Notes: generated from the sequence alone by a model not told the origin. A stretch of DNA of 64,000 bases from Loktanella atrilutea (GCF_900128995.1 NZ_FQUE01000005.1:245994-309993), one strand, 5' to 3'; positions 1 through 9,828 are shown, numbered from the stretch's first letter. Translations and numbers: made by a program.

Positions 1-9
1 AGGACCGCC

Positions 10-1521
10 ATGCTCGATCTTGAATACGCCACCCCTGCCCCGAAGGTCATCGCGGGCGCCAAGCACGACTGGGAACTGGTGATCGGTCTGGAAGTCCATG
101 CGCAGGTCGCGACGCGGGCCAAGCTTTTTTCCGGCGCCTCGACCCTTTTCGGCGCGGAACCCAACAGCAACGTGGCCTTCGTGGACGCGGGCATGCCCGG
201 CATGCTGCCTGTCATCAACGAGGCCTGTGTCGCGCAGGCCGTCCGCACCGGGCTTGGCCTGAAGGCGCAGATCAATCTGATGTCGGCCTTCGACCGCAAG
301 AACTATTTCTACCCCGATCAGCCGGCGGGCTATCAGATCAGCCAGCTATATCATCCGATCGTCGGCGAGGGCGAAGTGCTGGTCGAACTGGGCGACGGCA
401 CCGCGCGCCGCGTCCGGATCGAACGCATCCACCTCGAACAGGACGCCGGCAAGTCGATCCACGACATGGACCCGGAAATGTCCTTCGTCGACCTGAACCG
501 GTCCGGCGTCGCGCTGATGGAGATCGTCAGCCGTCCCGACATCCGCAGCCCCGAGGAAGCCGCCGCCTACATCCTGAAACTGCGCCAGATCATGCGCTAT
601 CTGGGCACCTGCGACGGCGACATGCAGAACGGCAACCTGCGCGCGGACGTCAACGTCTCCGTCTGTCGTCCGGGCGACTACGACCGGTTCATGGACACCG
701 GCGACTTCTCGCATCTGGGCACCCGGTGCGAGATCAAGAACATGAACTCCACCCGGTTCATCCAGCAGGCCATCGAGGTCGAGGCGCGGCGCCAGATCGC
801 GATCCTCGAGGACGGTGGCACGGTCGATCAGGAAACCCGCGGTTTCGATCCCGAGAGGGGCGAAACGCGCAGCCAACGGTCCAAGGAAGAGGCGCACGAC
901 TACCGTTACTTCCCCGACCCAGACCTGCTGCCGCTGGAAATCGAACAGGCCTGGGTCGACGACATCGCCGCCGCCCTGCCGGAATTGCCGGACGCCAAGA
1001 AGGCCCGCTTCATCGCGGACTTCGGCCTGTCGGACTACGACGCAAGCGTACTGACGGCGGACGTGGCGAATGCCGCCTATTTCGAGGATGTGGCCAAGGG
1101 CGGCGACGGCAAGCTGGCCGCGAACTGGGTCATCAACGAACTCTTCGGGCGGCTGAAGAAGGACGACCGCGAGATCACGGACAGCCCGATCCCCGCCGCA
1201 CGCCTTGCGCAGATCGTGGCGCTGATCAAGGCAGAGACGATCAGCGGCAAAATCGCCAAGGACGTGTTCGAGATCGCCTACACCCAAGGTCGCGATCCCG
1301 AGGAGATCGTCGAGACCGAAGGCATGAAGCAGGTCACCGACACCGGCGCGATCGAGGCTGCCGTGGACGAGATCATCGCCGCCAACCCCGCGCAGGTGGA
1401 AAAGGCCAAGGCAAATCCAAAGCTTGCGGGCTGGTTCGTCGGTCAGGTGATGAAATCCACCGGCGGCAAGGCGAACCCGGCGACCGTCAACGCGCTGGTC
1501 ACGGCAAAGCTGGGTCTTTGA
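10..1521 (+). CDS. gatB: Aspartyl/glutamyl-tRNA(Asn/Gln) amidotransferase subunit B
   Basis: The 503-aa protein is the tRNA-binding and kinase-like subunit of the GatCAB complex, which converts mischarged Glu-tRNA(Gln) or Asp-tRNA(Asn) to the correct amide form in the cytoplasm. Family landmarks are present in order: [12 protein letters not shown] near residue 22, [26 protein letters not shown] near residue 95, [11 protein letters not shown], and [17 protein letters not shown] near residue 160. The last ~150 residues form the Yqey/GatB helical domain. Length is normal for the family. AGGA lies just upstream of the ATG, in the first bases of the window. gatA and gatC are not visible downstream. 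Confidence 0.98.
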   Translation: MLDLEYATPAPKVIAGAKHDWELVIGLEVHAQVATRAKLFSGASTLFGAEPNSNVAFVDAGMPGMLPVINEACVAQAVRTGLGLKAQINLMSAFDRKNYFYPDQPAGYQISQLYHPIVGEGEVLVELGDGTARRVRIERIHLEQDAGKSIHDMDPEMSFVDLNRSGVALMEIVSRPDIRSPEEAAAYILKLRQIMRYLGTCDGDMQNGNLRADVNVSVCRPGDYDRFMDTGDFSHLGTRCEIKNMNSTRFIQQAIEVEARRQIAILEDGGTVDQETRGFDPERGETRSQRSKEEAHDYRYFPDPDLLPLEIEQAWVDDIAAALPELPDAKKARFIADFGLSDYDASVLTADVANAAYFEDVAKGGDGKLAANWVINELFGRLKKDDREITDSPIPAARLAQIVALIKAETISGKIAKDVFEIAYTQGRDPEEIVETEGMKQVTDTGAIEAAVDEIIAANPAQVEKAKANPKLAGWFVGQVMKSTGGKANPATVNALVTAKLGL

Positions 1522-1614
1522 CCCGGCCGGCGGTGTCCCGACGGGCACCGCCGCATGCCCTTGGCGAACCGGGACCCGGCTGCTAAGGACACCCCGTCAG
1601 ATACAGGGGGTCCC

Positions 1615-2082
1615 ATGACACGATACGAATACAAGGTCGTCCCGGCCCCCCGCCGTGGAGAGCGCGTGCGCGGCGTCAAGGCGGGCGAGGACCGTTTCGC
1701 CATCGCGCTGACCAACGTGATGAACACGCAGGCCGCCGCGGGTTGGGAATACCTGCGCACGGAAACCCTGCCCAGCGAGGAACGCGAAGGCCTGATGGGC
1801 AAGACCACCGTGTTTCAGAACATGATGGTCTTCCGTCGCCTGAACGCGCCCGCGGCAGATGCCGCGACACCGCCGACGCCCCTGATCGAGGACCGGCGCG
1901 ATGACGATGCCGCATCCGCGCCCCAGACGCCGGTCGCGGCCAGCCTTCACCCGGTCTTTCGCACCCCGCCCCTGACGGCGACGACGGCAGAGGCGGAGTC
2001 GCCGGCACCGGCCCCCGCCGTCACGACCGACGCCCGGGCGGACGTGCCCGGACCCGTCGTGACCGAGGACGACCGCCGCTGA
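1615..2082 (+). CDS. DUF4177 domain protein
   Basis: A 155-aa cytoplasmic protein of unknown function. The first ~65 residues (MTRYEYKVVPAP ... AAAGWEYLRTETLP ... VFQNMMVFRR) match the DUF4177 pattern, a short YEYKVV strand followed by a GWE(Y/L) turn. The rest is proline-, alanine- and threonine-rich and probably disordered. The start at 1615 was chosen because the domain begins there; an in-frame ATG at 1555 would add 20 low-quality residues overlapping the short gatB trailer. Its stop codon abuts the stop of the convergent bolA gene without any gap. Confidence 0.8.
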   Translation: MTRYEYKVVPAPRRGERVRGVKAGEDRFAIALTNVMNTQAAAGWEYLRTETLPSEEREGLMGKTTVFQNMMVFRRLNAPAADAATPPTPLIEDRRDDDAASAPQTPVAASLHPVFRTPPLTATTAEAESPAPAPAVTTDARADVPGPVVTEDDRR

Positions 2083-2337
2083 TCAGCGGAACGTGATCGC
2101 CAGCGCGTGCAGGCGACCGATGATCTCCGGCCCCAGCGCGTCATGCACCGCCCGGTGCTTGGCCAGCCGCGACTTGCCGTCCAGCGACGCGGCGGCGATG
2201 ACAACCTGCCAATGGCTTTCGCCCGATCCGTCGTCGCCGCTGTGACCCGCGTGCAGGTGGCTCTCGTTGATCACCTCCAGATACTCCGGCGATAAACCGC
2301 GTGTCAGCGCGTCCCGAATGTCAGCGTCAAGTGCCAT
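2083..2337 (-). CDS. bolA: BolA family protein
   Basis: An 84-aa BolA/IbaG-type protein. BolA proteins partner monothiol glutaredoxins in iron-sulfur trafficking and can act in transcription. The conserved H-x-GH region (INESHLHAGHSGDDGSGESH) and the later H-R-x-V-x-D-x-L signature (KHRAVHDALGPEI) are visible, and the fold-length C-terminus ends HALAIT. The start is MALDADIRDAL at 2337. It is divergent from the DnaJ-type gene at 2413, so the two share a 75-bp promoter region. Confidence 0.93.
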   Translation of the reverse strand: MALDADIRDALTRGLSPEYLEVINESHLHAGHSGDDGSGESHWQVVIAAASLDGKSRLAKHRAVHDALGPEIIGRLHALAITFR

Positions 2338-2412
2338 AATTTTTGTCCTGCCTCTTCTATCTGCCGTCCAAGGGTTTAGAGTGCATGCTCCGAGTCGGAA
2401 AGGGACGATCCC

Positions 2413-3051
2413 ATGAACAAGAAAGACCCCTTCGGTTTCGACATGTCGGTGTCGAGCAGCAAGAAGAAGAACCCCCGCGGGCGTCGGGGGATGTCGGGCG
2501 CGTCGGAAACCTCCACGCGCATCTGCGATCACGAAGGGTGCGAGGAAGCAGGGCAGTACCGGGCGCCGAAGTCGCCGGATTCGATCGACGATTACTGGTG
2601 GTTCTGCAAGGACCACGTGCGCGAATACAATCTGAAATGGAATTTCTTCGACGGCACGTCAGAGGCCGAGCTGATGGCCCAGATGGAAAAGGACCGCGCG
2701 ACCTGGGAACGCCCCACCAAGCCCATGAAGCGCACGGTCGAGGAACTGGCCTGGGCGCGTCTTGGCGTGTCCGACCCGCACGAAGTGCTAGGCCAGAACG
2801 CGACCCGCAACCCCGGCAAGACCGGCGGTGGCACCCGCAAGCTGCCGCCGACCGAACGACGCGCGGTCGAGATCCTCGACGCCAAGGACAACATGTCCAA
2901 GGCGGAGATCCGCAAATGCTACAAGGCACTGATCAAGGTGCTGCATCCCGACATGAACGGCGGCGACCGCAGTCAGGAAGAGCAGCTGGCAGAGGTCGTC
3001 TGGGCCTGGGACCAGATCAAGGCAAGCCGCAACTTCCGCGAAAAGGACTGA
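2413..3051 (+). CDS. DnaJ-domain co-chaperone with C-terminal J domain
   Basis: A 212-aa protein whose J domain sits at the C-terminus rather than the N-terminus, as in a group of alphaproteobacterial DnaJ-like proteins. The HPD tripeptide that stimulates DnaK ATPase is at residues 178-180 in KALIKVLHPDMNGGDR. The N-terminus is basic (KKKNPRGRRG), and a middle segment (CDHEGCEEAGQYRAP, then WWFCKDHVREYN) carries three cysteines and a histidine that could bind metal. Full-length DnaJ features (Gly/Phe region, CXXCXGXG repeats) are absent. No transmembrane segment is seen. Confidence 0.9.
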   Translation: MNKKDPFGFDMSVSSSKKKNPRGRRGMSGASETSTRICDHEGCEEAGQYRAPKSPDSIDDYWWFCKDHVREYNLKWNFFDGTSEAELMAQMEKDRATWERPTKPMKRTVEELAWARLGVSDPHEVLGQNATRNPGKTGGGTRKLPPTERRAVEILDAKDNMSKAEIRKCYKALIKVLHPDMNGGDRSQEEQLAEVVWAWDQIKASRNFREKD

Positions 3052-3063
3052 CGCGGCGGGCGG

Positions 3064-3633
3064 CTAGCGCCGCGTGCGGTCCAGCGTCGGCGTCAGCCAG
3101 TTGCCGCGCGTCCGCTGCGGACGGCGCAGGGGGCGCGCCACGACCACGGCGGCTGCGGCAGCTGCCGCCGCCCGCTGCGCCCTCTCCTGCCGCCAGGCCC
3201 GCAGCAGGTAATGGCAGGCGACCATCATCGCCAGCCACAGCGCCGCCAGTTCGGGCCGTCCCACCAGCGTCAGGACGAACATCAGCGGCCCGAACATCGT
3301 GCCGTAGAACGGCAGGGCCAGCGTTCCGCCGATCAAGGTGCCGACGAAGCTGACCGCCACGATCCCGCGCAGCGCGCGCAGCACGCCGGACACCCCGGCA
3401 TACCCCATCCAGCGCCCACCCAGATAAAGCCCGCCCAGCGCGCCGAGGATGCCGGACGCCATGAACCAAAGGTCGGCTTCCGACATGCGGCGCAGCACCG
3501 TATGGCTGCCGCCCATCTGCGCCACGATGAAGAAGCTCAGGATGCCGCCGCACAGGCCCACGCCCACCGCCGCCGCACACAGGCGACGCTCTCCCGCCGT
3601 CAGACGCAGAGGATGGATGAAGGTGTCTTTCAT
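3064..3633 (-). CDS. Predicted integral membrane protein, unknown function
   Basis: A 189-aa hydrophobic protein that I do not recognise. It has about four predicted membrane segments, for example AAAVGVGLCGGILSFFIVAQ near residue 20, LWFMASGILGALGGLYLG, and a stretch around GTMFGPLMFVLTLVG, followed by a cytosolic-looking Arg/Ala-rich tail (QERAQRAAAAAAAAVVVARP). The start at 3633 (MKDTFIHPLRL) is preferred over an upstream in-frame ATG at 3717 because the extra residues are not protein-like. The gene is convergent with the DnaJ-type gene, 12 bp away. Confidence 0.7.
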   Translation of the reverse strand: MKDTFIHPLRLTAGERRLCAAAVGVGLCGGILSFFIVAQMGGSHTVLRRMSEADLWFMASGILGALGGLYLGGRWMGYAGVSGVLRALRGIVAVSFVGTLIGGTLALPFYGTMFGPLMFVLTLVGRPELAALWLAMMVACHYLLRAWRQERAQRAAAAAAAAVVVARPLRRPQRTRGNWLTPTLDRTRR

Positions 3634-3735
3634 GCGGCGGACGGTCTCGTGAACATACAGGCTCCGCGGGACCCTACCGAAGTTGCATCGCTGCGTTAAG
3701 CCTGTGCATCGGAACACATCGTTTCCGCGCCGACC

Positions 3736-4194
3736 CTATGCGGGACGGAACAAAAGGCTGACACCGTTCAGACAATGCCGCTTGCCCGTGGGTTTCGGTC
3801 CGTCGTCGAAGATATGGCCCAGATGGCTGCCGCAGCGGCTGCAATGCACCTCTGTCCGGGTCATGAACAGTGACCTGTCGGCCTTCGTGCCCACCGCATT
3901 CGGCAGGGCGGCGTAAAAGCTGGGCCAGCCGGTGCCGCTGTCGAACTTCGTCTCGGAGGAATAGAGCGGCAGCTCGCAGCCCCGGCACAGGTAGATGCCC
4001 GGATCATAGGTCTTGTCCAGCGGGCTCGACCCTGCCCGTTCGGTGCCTTCGCGGCGCATGACCGCAAATTGTTCATCGGTCAGCATCGCCTGCCATTCGG
4101 CGTCCGTGCGCGTGACCGCGAAGGTCTCGGCGCGCAGCGCGAGCGGGGCTGCGCTTGCGACCAGCGTGGCAATCAGAAAGCTTCGACGGTGCAT
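3736..4194 (-). CDS. msrB: Peptide-methionine (R)-S-oxide reductase with Tat-type signal
   Basis: A 152-aa MsrB that reduces the R epimer of methionine sulfoxide in proteins. Zinc-binding pairs CRGC and CSRC, the GTGWPSFYA loop and the catalytic-cysteine region RHCLNGVSLLF are present. The N-terminus HRRSFLIATLVASAAPLALRA is a twin-arginine-type signal, so the enzyme is probably periplasmic, unlike the usual cytoplasmic MsrB. It lies downstream of an anti-sigma/sigma pair on the same strand (128-bp gap), suggesting membership of an envelope oxidative-stress response; that link is inferred from position only. Confidence 0.93.
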   Translation of the reverse strand: MHRRSFLIATLVASAAPLALRAETFAVTRTDAEWQAMLTDEQFAVMRREGTERAGSSPLDKTYDPGIYLCRGCELPLYSSETKFDSGTGWPSFYAALPNAVGTKADRSLFMTRTEVHCSRCGSHLGHIFDDGPKPTGKRHCLNGVSLLFRPA

Positions 4195-4322
4195 GGCGGT
4201 CTCCTTGCATGATGGTTCGGGGTCAGCCTAGCAGACCGGACCCGTAGGCGCGCGGCATCCCACGCGGTTGTGACGCGATGTGTCGGACGGGGGGCGGCGC
4301 GACGGTCGCCGCGCCGCATCCT

Positions 4323-5039
4323 TCAGGCGTCGGTGACCTGTCCGGTCGCCAGCACCGCGCCGGTCGGCGCCCCGGTCGTGGACCCGCCCGCGGGCTCGTC
4401 GGAAATCGCCAGCGTCCCGCCGGACAGCTGCGATGCCAGATCGGCGCTGACCGGCATGGTCGCGGTCCGGTCCTCTGGCATCACGCCCAGCGATACGGGC
4501 GGATTGTCCCCCGCAATCAGCCAAAGCTCCAGCGCCCGTCCCGCCGGCGCCGCACCCACCTGCCGGTCGACCGACAGGCTGCCTGCCGCGGCATCAAAGC
4601 TGGCCTGCACGACGAGACTGTCGTCATCGGCCGCGATCTGGGCCACGTAGGTCAGCGCGGCATCGCCGCCGTCCGTCGGCGGCATCATGGTGGTAAAGAC
4701 CCACAGCACCAGAAGTGCTGCGACAAGGCCGCCCGCCATGGCCGGCAGCAGTCCCAGCCGCCGCAGCCACGACCCGCCCGCGCCGCGCGACGCATCGCCT
4801 GCGGCTTCATGAAAGATCGTCTCTCTGATCCGGGTCAGAACGTGCGGGGGCGGGGCGACGGGCGCGATGTCATCGGTCAGCGCCACGATCCGGTCCGCCC
4901 AGAAGGCGTATTCCGTGCGCAGGTCCGGATCGACGCTCAACACGTCCTCATAGGCCGCGGTCTCGTCCTCGGTCAGCAGACCAAGCACGTATTCCGCCGT
5001 CAGAGCATGCTCTTCGTCGCGATCAAACTCATCCGTCAT
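4323..5039 (-). CDS. Membrane anti-sigma factor, RskA-like
   Basis: A 238-aa protein with an N-terminal anti-sigma region (EHALTAEYVLGLLTEDE ... DPDLRTEYAFWADRIVAL), one membrane segment near residue 100 (LLPAMAGGLVAALLVLWVF) and a C-terminal periplasmic RskA-type domain with the typical LELWLIAGDNPPVSLGVM stretch. It lacks the zinc-binding HXXXCXXC motif of ChrR-type anti-sigma factors. Its start overlaps the end of the sigma-factor gene by 11 bp (5029-5039), so the pair is translationally coupled. It should sequester the upstream-encoded ECF sigma factor at the membrane until an envelope signal releases it. Confidence 0.9.
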   Translation of the reverse strand: MTDEFDRDEEHALTAEYVLGLLTEDETAAYEDVLSVDPDLRTEYAFWADRIVALTDDIAPVAPPPHVLTRIRETIFHEAAGDASRGAGGSWLRRLGLLPAMAGGLVAALLVLWVFTTMMPPTDGGDAALTYVAQIAADDDSLVVQASFDAAAGSLSVDRQVGAAPAGRALELWLIAGDNPPVSLGVMPEDRTATMPVSADLASQLSGGTLAISDEPAGGSTTGAPTGAVLATGQVTDA

Positions 5040-5580
5040 GGGACAGACACTCTCTCAACTTCAACAGGCTGCGGCGCAGCCATGTCCTTACGGTATTCAG
5101 CGGCACATCGTAATGATCTGCCAGCTCCTGATAGGTTTCGCCCTCCAGATAGGCGCGGCGCACGGCACCGGCCTTGTCGGGATCAAGCTGACCCATGCAA
5201 TCGACGATCCGGCCCCGGTCGGAGGCCGCGATGGCCAGCGCCTCCGGACCAGGCCGGCTGTCGGCCACGTCCGCCGCCTCGTCCAGCCCCGCCCCCATCT
5301 TGGACCTTCGCGCCCTGACCCGATCCACCGAGTGGTTGCGCGTCACAGTGATGAGCCAGGTCATCGGCGACAGGCCATTCACCCGGTAGCGGTCGGCATT
5401 GCGCCAGATCTTGACGAAGGCTTCCTGCAGCGCGTCCTCGGCTTCTGCCCGATTACCCAACACACGCAGGCACACACCGAAGAGTTTCGCAGAGGTCGCG
5501 GCATAGAGTCCCTCGAAGGCCGCGCGGTCGCCGATGGCCATCCGCGCAATCATGTCTTCGATGTCAGAAGTCGTCGTCAT
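5029..5580 (-). CDS. ECF-family RNA polymerase sigma factor
   Basis: A 183-aa extracytoplasmic-function sigma factor of the SigK/RpoE type. Region 2 is visible as KLFGVCLRVLGNRAEAEDAL followed by QEAFVKIWRNADRY, with the -10-reading NRAEAEDALQ helix, and region 4 as a helix-turn-helix in YQELADHYDVPLNTVRTWLR. Regions 1.1 and 3 are absent as expected. It is followed by its presumed RskA-type anti-sigma gene and exported msrB. The 181-bp divergent region to cobS must hold its promoter; I could not assign an autoregulatory promoter motif. Confidence 0.95.
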   Translation of the reverse strand: MTTTSDIEDMIARMAIGDRAAFEGLYAATSAKLFGVCLRVLGNRAEAEDALQEAFVKIWRNADRYRVNGLSPMTWLITVTRNHSVDRVRARRSKMGAGLDEAADVADSRPGPEALAIAASDRGRIVDCMGQLDPDKAGAVRRAYLEGETYQELADHYDVPLNTVRTWLRRSLLKLRECLSHDG

Positions 5581-5761
5581 CTCACACTCTCAATCATCAG
5601 GTGTCCCTACTGTGATCCTCCCGCCCGGAAAGGCAACATTTCTGGACCGCCCACGGGCAATGGGCCGCGGACTGTTGCAGCCCTTCCCCTTGGCAATTCC
5701 CGCAATATGTTGCATCCCGCAGTGAACGAACGCGATCCGCGACAGCAAAGGCAGCAATCCC

Positions 5762-6748
5762 ATGGCCGACGGCATGACCGACATCAACGCAACGCCGACC
5801 GAGGACATCTCCGTCCGCGATGTCTTCGGCATCGACAGCGACATGAAGATCAAGGGTTTCGCCGACCGCAGCGACCGCGTGCCAGAGGTGGACAGCACCT
5901 ACAAGTTCGACCCCGACACGACGCTCGCGATCCTGGCGGGCTTTGGCTACAACCGCCGCGTCATGATCCAGGGCTACCACGGCACCGGCAAGTCGACCCA
6001 CATCGAACAGGTCGCCGCCCGCCTGAACTGGCCCGCCGTGCGGGTGAACCTTGATTCCCACATCAGCCGGATCGACCTGATCGGCAAGGACGCGATCAAG
6101 CTGCGCGACGGCGTGCAGGTGACCGAATTCCACGAGGGCATCCTGCCCTGGGCCCTGCGCAACCCCGTCGCCATCGTCTTCGACGAATACGATGCGGGCC
6201 GCGCCGACGTGATGTTCGTGATCCAGCGCGTGCTGGAAACCGACGGCAAGCTGACGCTGATGGACCAGAACGTGATCCTGACGCCGCACAGGTATTTCCG
6301 CCTGTTTGCCACGGCAAACACGGTGGGTCTGGGCGATACAACCGGCCTTTACCACGGCACCCAGCAGATCAACCAGGCGCAGATGGACCGGTGGAGCCTT
6401 GTCGCCACCCTGAACTACCTGTCGCACGACGCCGAGGCCGCGATCGTGCTGTCGAAATCGCCGACCTACAACACCGACAAGGGCCGCCGCACCGTCAGCC
6501 AGATGGTGACCGTCGCCGACCTGACCCGCACCGCCTTCATGAACGGCGACCTGTCCACGGTCATGTCGCCCCGCACCGTGCTCGCCTGGGCCGAGAACGC
6601 ACGGATCTTCAAGGACGTCGGCTATGCCTTCCGCCTGTCCTTCCTGAACAAGTGCGACGAGCTGGAGCGTCAGACGGTCGCCGAATTCTACCAGCGCTGC
6701 TTCGACGAGGAACTGCCCGAAAGCGCCGCAAGCATGAGCCTCGCCTGA
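5762..6748 (+). CDS. cobS: Aerobic cobaltochelatase AAA+ subunit CobS
   Basis: A 328-aa AAA+ ATPase of the CobNST cobaltochelatase, which inserts cobalt into hydrogenobyrinate diamide in aerobic cobalamin synthesis. The Walker A motif GYHGTGKST is near residue 71 and Walker B is [11 protein letters not shown]. The N-terminal [18 protein letters not shown] segment is typical of CobS rather than of MoxR proteins. The partner cobT starts 1.2 kb downstream, but cobN is not in the window. A pair of AT-rich palindromes follows the stop codon and probably ends the transcript. Confidence 0.96.
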   Translation: MADGMTDINATPTEDISVRDVFGIDSDMKIKGFADRSDRVPEVDSTYKFDPDTTLAILAGFGYNRRVMIQGYHGTGKSTHIEQVAARLNWPAVRVNLDSHISRIDLIGKDAIKLRDGVQVTEFHEGILPWALRNPVAIVFDEYDAGRADVMFVIQRVLETDGKLTLMDQNVILTPHRYFRLFATANTVGLGDTTGLYHGTQQINQAQMDRWSLVATLNYLSHDAEAAIVLSKSPTYNTDKGRRTVSQMVTVADLTRTAFMNGDLSTVMSPRTVLAWAENARIFKDVGYAFRLSFLNKCDELERQTVAEFYQRCFDEELPESAASMSLA

Positions 6749-6753
6749 GGCAG

Positions 6754-6776
6754 CCGAATTTTCGGCGAAAATTCGG
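6754..6776. repeat. AT-rich palindrome downstream of cobS (copy 1 of a pair)
   Basis: Perfect palindrome with 10-nt arms CCGAATTTTC and GAAAATTCGG around a GGC centre, 5 bp after the cobS stop. It belongs to a family found several times in this window and may act as a terminator or RNA stabiliser. Confidence 0.85.
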
Positions 6777-6782
6777 AACGGG

Positions 6783-6805
6783 CAAAATTTTCGCCGAAAA
6801 TTTTG
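6783..6805. repeat. AT-rich palindrome (copy 2 of the pair)
   Basis: Palindrome with 10-nt arms CAAAATTTTC and GAAAATTTTG around GCC, six bases after the preceding palindrome. Arms and centre length match the other family members although the outer bases differ. Confidence 0.85.
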
Positions 6806-6829
6806 ACGCCCAGAGGAGAGGTCGGACAC

Positions 6830-7144
6830 ATGCGGATCGTGCCAATGGTCCTGTTGACAGGCTGCTTTGGACTGGCCTCCTGCGCTCCGCCTGACGGGAC
6901 CGGGCCCGCCCTGACCTACCGTGTCAGCATCCCGGCCAGTCGTGAAATCGCGCTCGTCGCGCCCAGCGCGCCCCTGGCAACAATCGCCGATCTGGAGGAC
7001 GCGGCCCGGCGCGAATCCGGATGCCGCGCGACGGCCATTCCGCGGGTCTACGATGCGACCGGTCAGGACCGGGATACCGTCGTCCCCGCGACGCTCTACA
7101 CCGGGTTCGGAGGGCAGTTGCCCGTCACCCTCGCCTGTCGCTGA
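6830..7144 (+). CDS. Small putative lipoprotein
   Basis: A 104-aa protein with a short hydrophobic leader and lipobox (MRIVPMVLLTGCFGLASC), so it is probably lipid-anchored at Cys18. The mature part contains two further cysteines (RRESGCRAT and the C-terminal LACR) that could form a disulfide. I recognise no family. The start at 6830 follows an AGAGGAGAGG ribosome-binding stretch; a start at 6803 would lie inside the palindrome and lacks such a site. Confidence 0.7.
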   Translation: MRIVPMVLLTGCFGLASCAPPDGTGPALTYRVSIPASREIALVAPSAPLATIADLEDAARRESGCRATAIPRVYDATGQDRDTVVPATLYTGFGGQLPVTLACR

Positions 7145-7149
7145 CGCAA

Positions 7150-7181
7150 AAGGCGGCCTCCGTCACCGGAAGCCGCCTTCT
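7150..7181. terminator. Bidirectional terminator hairpin
   Basis: Arms AAGGCGGC (7150-7157) and GCCGCCTT (7172-7179) with inner TCCG/CGGA pairing, lying between the convergent lipoprotein and FMN reductase genes. The A/T ends of the arms give a short U-rich tail on either strand. Confidence 0.75.
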
Positions 7182-7204
7182 GATCGTCAGCGCGTAGGTG
7201 ATAT

Positions 7205-7789
7205 TCAGCCCTTGGCGGACTTCGTCGCGTTCGCCCACCAGACCATGTCGTCTAGCAGGTCCGTCGCGCCCGCCATGAGGTGATCCTCGATATCCTCGAT
7301 CGGGCCGTTGGCGCCCAGCGGGTGCACGGCCATGAAGTCACCGCCGGCGATATGGACGGCGCCGTGGACCGGGACCATGCACAGCTCCACACCGATGTTG
7401 CGCAGATGCTCGACGGCGCGCGCGGCACCGAGACCGCCGTAGCCGATGTAGCCCATCGGCTTGCGGTTCCATTCGTTGTAGGCCTGATCCAGCGCGTTCT
7501 TCAGCGCGCCGGTGATCGAGTGGTTGTACTCCGCCGTGACGAAGATGTAGCCGTCGAACTCTGCGATCTTCGCCTGCCAGGCCAGCGCCTTGGGGTCGGA
7601 CGAGGGCATCCACTTGTTCGACGCGGGTTCGTCGAAGAGCGGCAGGTCGAAGTCGCGCAGATCGACCAGTTCGGCGGTCATGTCCTCGCGGGCCTGTGCC
7701 TGCTTCAGCATCCATTGGGCAGGCTTGTCGGCAAAGCGGGTGGCGCGGGTCGATCCGATCACGATGGCGATCTTGGGCAGGGTGGCCAT
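7205..7789 (-). CDS. NADPH-dependent FMN reductase family protein
   Basis: A 194-aa flavodoxin-like oxidoreductase (FMN_red family). The N-terminal phosphate-binding loop IAIVIGSTRATRFADKP and the later EYNHSITGALKNALDQ stretch, which contacts the flavin ring in this family, are present. Related proteins reduce quinones, azo dyes or chromate with NADPH; the natural substrate here cannot be read from sequence. The start at 7789 (MATLPKIAIVIG) fits the domain boundary; in-frame upstream codons are cysteine-rich and unlikely. It sits between cobS and cobT on the opposite strand. Confidence 0.9.
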   Translation of the reverse strand: MATLPKIAIVIGSTRATRFADKPAQWMLKQAQAREDMTAELVDLRDFDLPLFDEPASNKWMPSSDPKALAWQAKIAEFDGYIFVTAEYNHSITGALKNALDQAYNEWNRKPMGYIGYGGLGAARAVEHLRNIGVELCMVPVHGAVHIAGGDFMAVHPLGANGPIEDIEDHLMAGATDLLDDMVWWANATKSAKG

Positions 7790-7953
7790 TTTTGAACTCC
7801 TGTATTGCGGTTGACCCTGACATGCGCCCATCGCGCCCTGCGCGCAATCCATGCCGCAGCACAGCACCTGTGCGCCAACGGCGTCGGGCCACTGGACAGG
7901 CGACCCGTGCGCGCCACCTTGCCCCGGTGCCCCCAGAGTGATTTACCGATGCC

Positions 7954-9828
7954 ATGAGCAAACCGTCCGACAACCCCGCCGATCCCTTCAAGAAGGCCCT
8001 CGCCGAGGCCACCAAGGTCATGGCCGACGACCCCGACCTGACGGTCAGCTATTCCGTCGACCCGGCGGGCCAGACCGGCGACAGCATCCGCCTGCCGCAG
8101 GTCAGCCGCCGCATGTCCCGGCAAGAGGTCCTGATGGCCCGCGGCACGGCCGACGCCTTTGCCCTGCGTCACAGGTTTCACGACGCGGGCACCGCCGCGC
8201 GCTATGCCCCACCGGGGCAGATGGCGCGGGACATCTACGACGCGATGGAAACCGCAAGGATAGAGGCGGTGGGCGCGCAGTACATGCCCGGCACCGCCGG
8301 CAACATCGATGCCAAGATCGGCAACGAGGCGCAGCGCAAGGGTTACGAGCAGATCACCTCCTCCGCCGACGCGCCGCTTGCCGTCGCCGCGGGCTACCTG
8401 ATCCGGCACCTCGCCACGGGCCGTGACCTGCCCACGGGTGCGGACAACGTGATGAACCTCTGGCGCGGCTTCATCGAGGAACAGGCCGGCGGCACGCTGG
8501 AAAGCCTGAAGGACACGCTGGCCGATCAGAAGGCCTTTGCCCGCTTCACCCGCCAGATCATCAAGGATCTGGGCTACGGCGACCAGCTGGGCGACGACCC
8601 CGATGCGCCCGACGACGATCAGGACGATGAGGCGGAAAGCGGCAACGAAGAGGAAGAACAGCCCGACAGCACCGGCGACGATGCCGAGGGCGAGGAGGCC
8701 GAAGCCAGTCCAGAGCAGACGCAGGAGGACCAGCAGGACGCGTCCGAGGCGCAGGTCAGCATGGACGATCAGGCTGACGCCGAGATGGGCGAAGAGACCG
8801 AGATGCCCGAGGGCGAGGCCCCGATGGACCCGCCCCAGCCGGCTCCTGCCTCCGACGCCGATCCCGACTACCGCGTCTTCACCACCGATTTCGACGAGGA
8901 GATCGGTGCCGCCGATCTTGCGGAGCCGGCAGAGCTGGAACGCCTGCGCGCCTACCTCGACCAGCAACTCGAACCGCTGAAGGGTGCCGTCAGCCGCCTT
9001 GCCAACAAGCTGCAGCGCCGCCTGCAGGCCAAGCAGAACCGCAGCTGGGAATTCGACCGCGAAGAAGGCATCCTCGACGCGGGCCGCCTCGCGCGGGTCG
9101 TGGCCAGCCCCACGACCCCCCTGTCCTTCAAGGTCGAGAAGGACACCGAGTTCCGCGACACGGTCGTCACGCTGCTGCTGGACAACTCCGGTTCCATGCG
9201 GGGGCGGCCCATTTCGATCGCCGCGATCTGCGCGGACGTCATGGCGCGGACGCTGGAACGCTGCGACGTGAAGGTCGAGATCCTCGGCTTCACCACCAAG
9301 GCATGGAAGGGCGGGCAAAGCCGAGAGGCCTGGCTGAAGGACGGGCGCAGCCCCGCGCCGGGGCGGCTGAACGACCTGCGTCACATCGTCTACAAGTCCG
9401 CCGACGCGCCTTGGCGGCGGACCCGGCCGAACCTTGGCCTGATGATGAAGGAAGGTCTGCTGAAGGAAAACATCGACGGCGAGGCGCTGGAGTGGGCCTA
9501 CCGCCGGATGATGGCGCGCGGCGAGCAGCGCAAGGTGCTGATGGTGATCTCGGACGGGGCGCCGGTCGACGACAGCACCCTGTCGGTGAACCCGGCGAAC
9601 TACCTCGAAAAGCACCTGCGCGACGTGATCGCCATGATCGAGCGGCGCAAGGGTGTCGAACTCGCCGCCATCGGCATCGGCCACGACGTGACCCGCTACT
9701 ACGACCGCGCCGTGACCATCACGGACGTGGAACAGCTGGCGGGCGCGATGACCGAACAGCTGGCGAGCCTCTTCGACAGCGATCCGCGCAAGCGGGCGCG
9801 GGTGCTGGGGATGCGGCGGGTGATGTGA
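7954..9828 (+). CDS. cobT: Aerobic cobaltochelatase subunit CobT
   Basis: A 624-aa partner of CobS in the CobNST cobalt chelatase. The N-terminal CobT domain is followed by a highly acidic linker at roughly residues 205-305 ([16 protein letters not shown] and similar). The C-terminal von Willebrand A domain carries the metal-ion-dependent adhesion motif LLLDNSGSM near residue 406. CobT and CobS form a stacked hexamer resembling the BchD/BchI magnesium chelatase subunits. A hairpin with arms GGTTTTCGC/GCGAAAACC follows the stop at 9834. Confidence 0.96.
   Translation: MSKPSDNPADPFKKALAEATKVMADDPDLTVSYSVDPAGQTGDSIRLPQVSRRMSRQEVLMARGTADAFALRHRFHDAGTAARYAPPGQMARDIYDAMETARIEAVGAQYMPGTAGNIDAKIGNEAQRKGYEQITSSADAPLAVAAGYLIRHLATGRDLPTGADNVMNLWRGFIEEQAGGTLESLKDTLADQKAFARFTRQIIKDLGYGDQLGDDPDAPDDDQDDEAESGNEEEEQPDSTGDDAEGEEAEASPEQTQEDQQDASEAQVSMDDQADAEMGEETEMPEGEAPMDPPQPAPASDADPDYRVFTTDFDEEIGAADLAEPAELERLRAYLDQQLEPLKGAVSRLANKLQRRLQAKQNRSWEFDREEGILDAGRLARVVASPTTPLSFKVEKDTEFRDTVVTLLLDNSGSMRGRPISIAAICADVMARTLERCDVKVEILGFTTKAWKGGQSREAWLKDGRSPAPGRLNDLRHIVYKSADAPWRRTRPNLGLMMKEGLLKENIDGEALEWAYRRMMARGEQRKVLMVISDGAPVDDSTLSVNPANYLEKHLRDVIAMIERRKGVELAAIGIGHDVTRYYDRAVTITDVEQLAGAMTEQLASLFDSDPRKRARVLGMRRVM

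Noticed and set aside
5581..5761. Cobalamin riboswitch ahead of cobS
   Set aside because: No B12-box or conserved cobalamin riboswitch core could be recognised in the short divergent region.
7759..9684. 641-codon reading frame antisense to cobT
   Set aside because: A shadow of cobT; the VWA and acidic regions on the plus strand are well supported.
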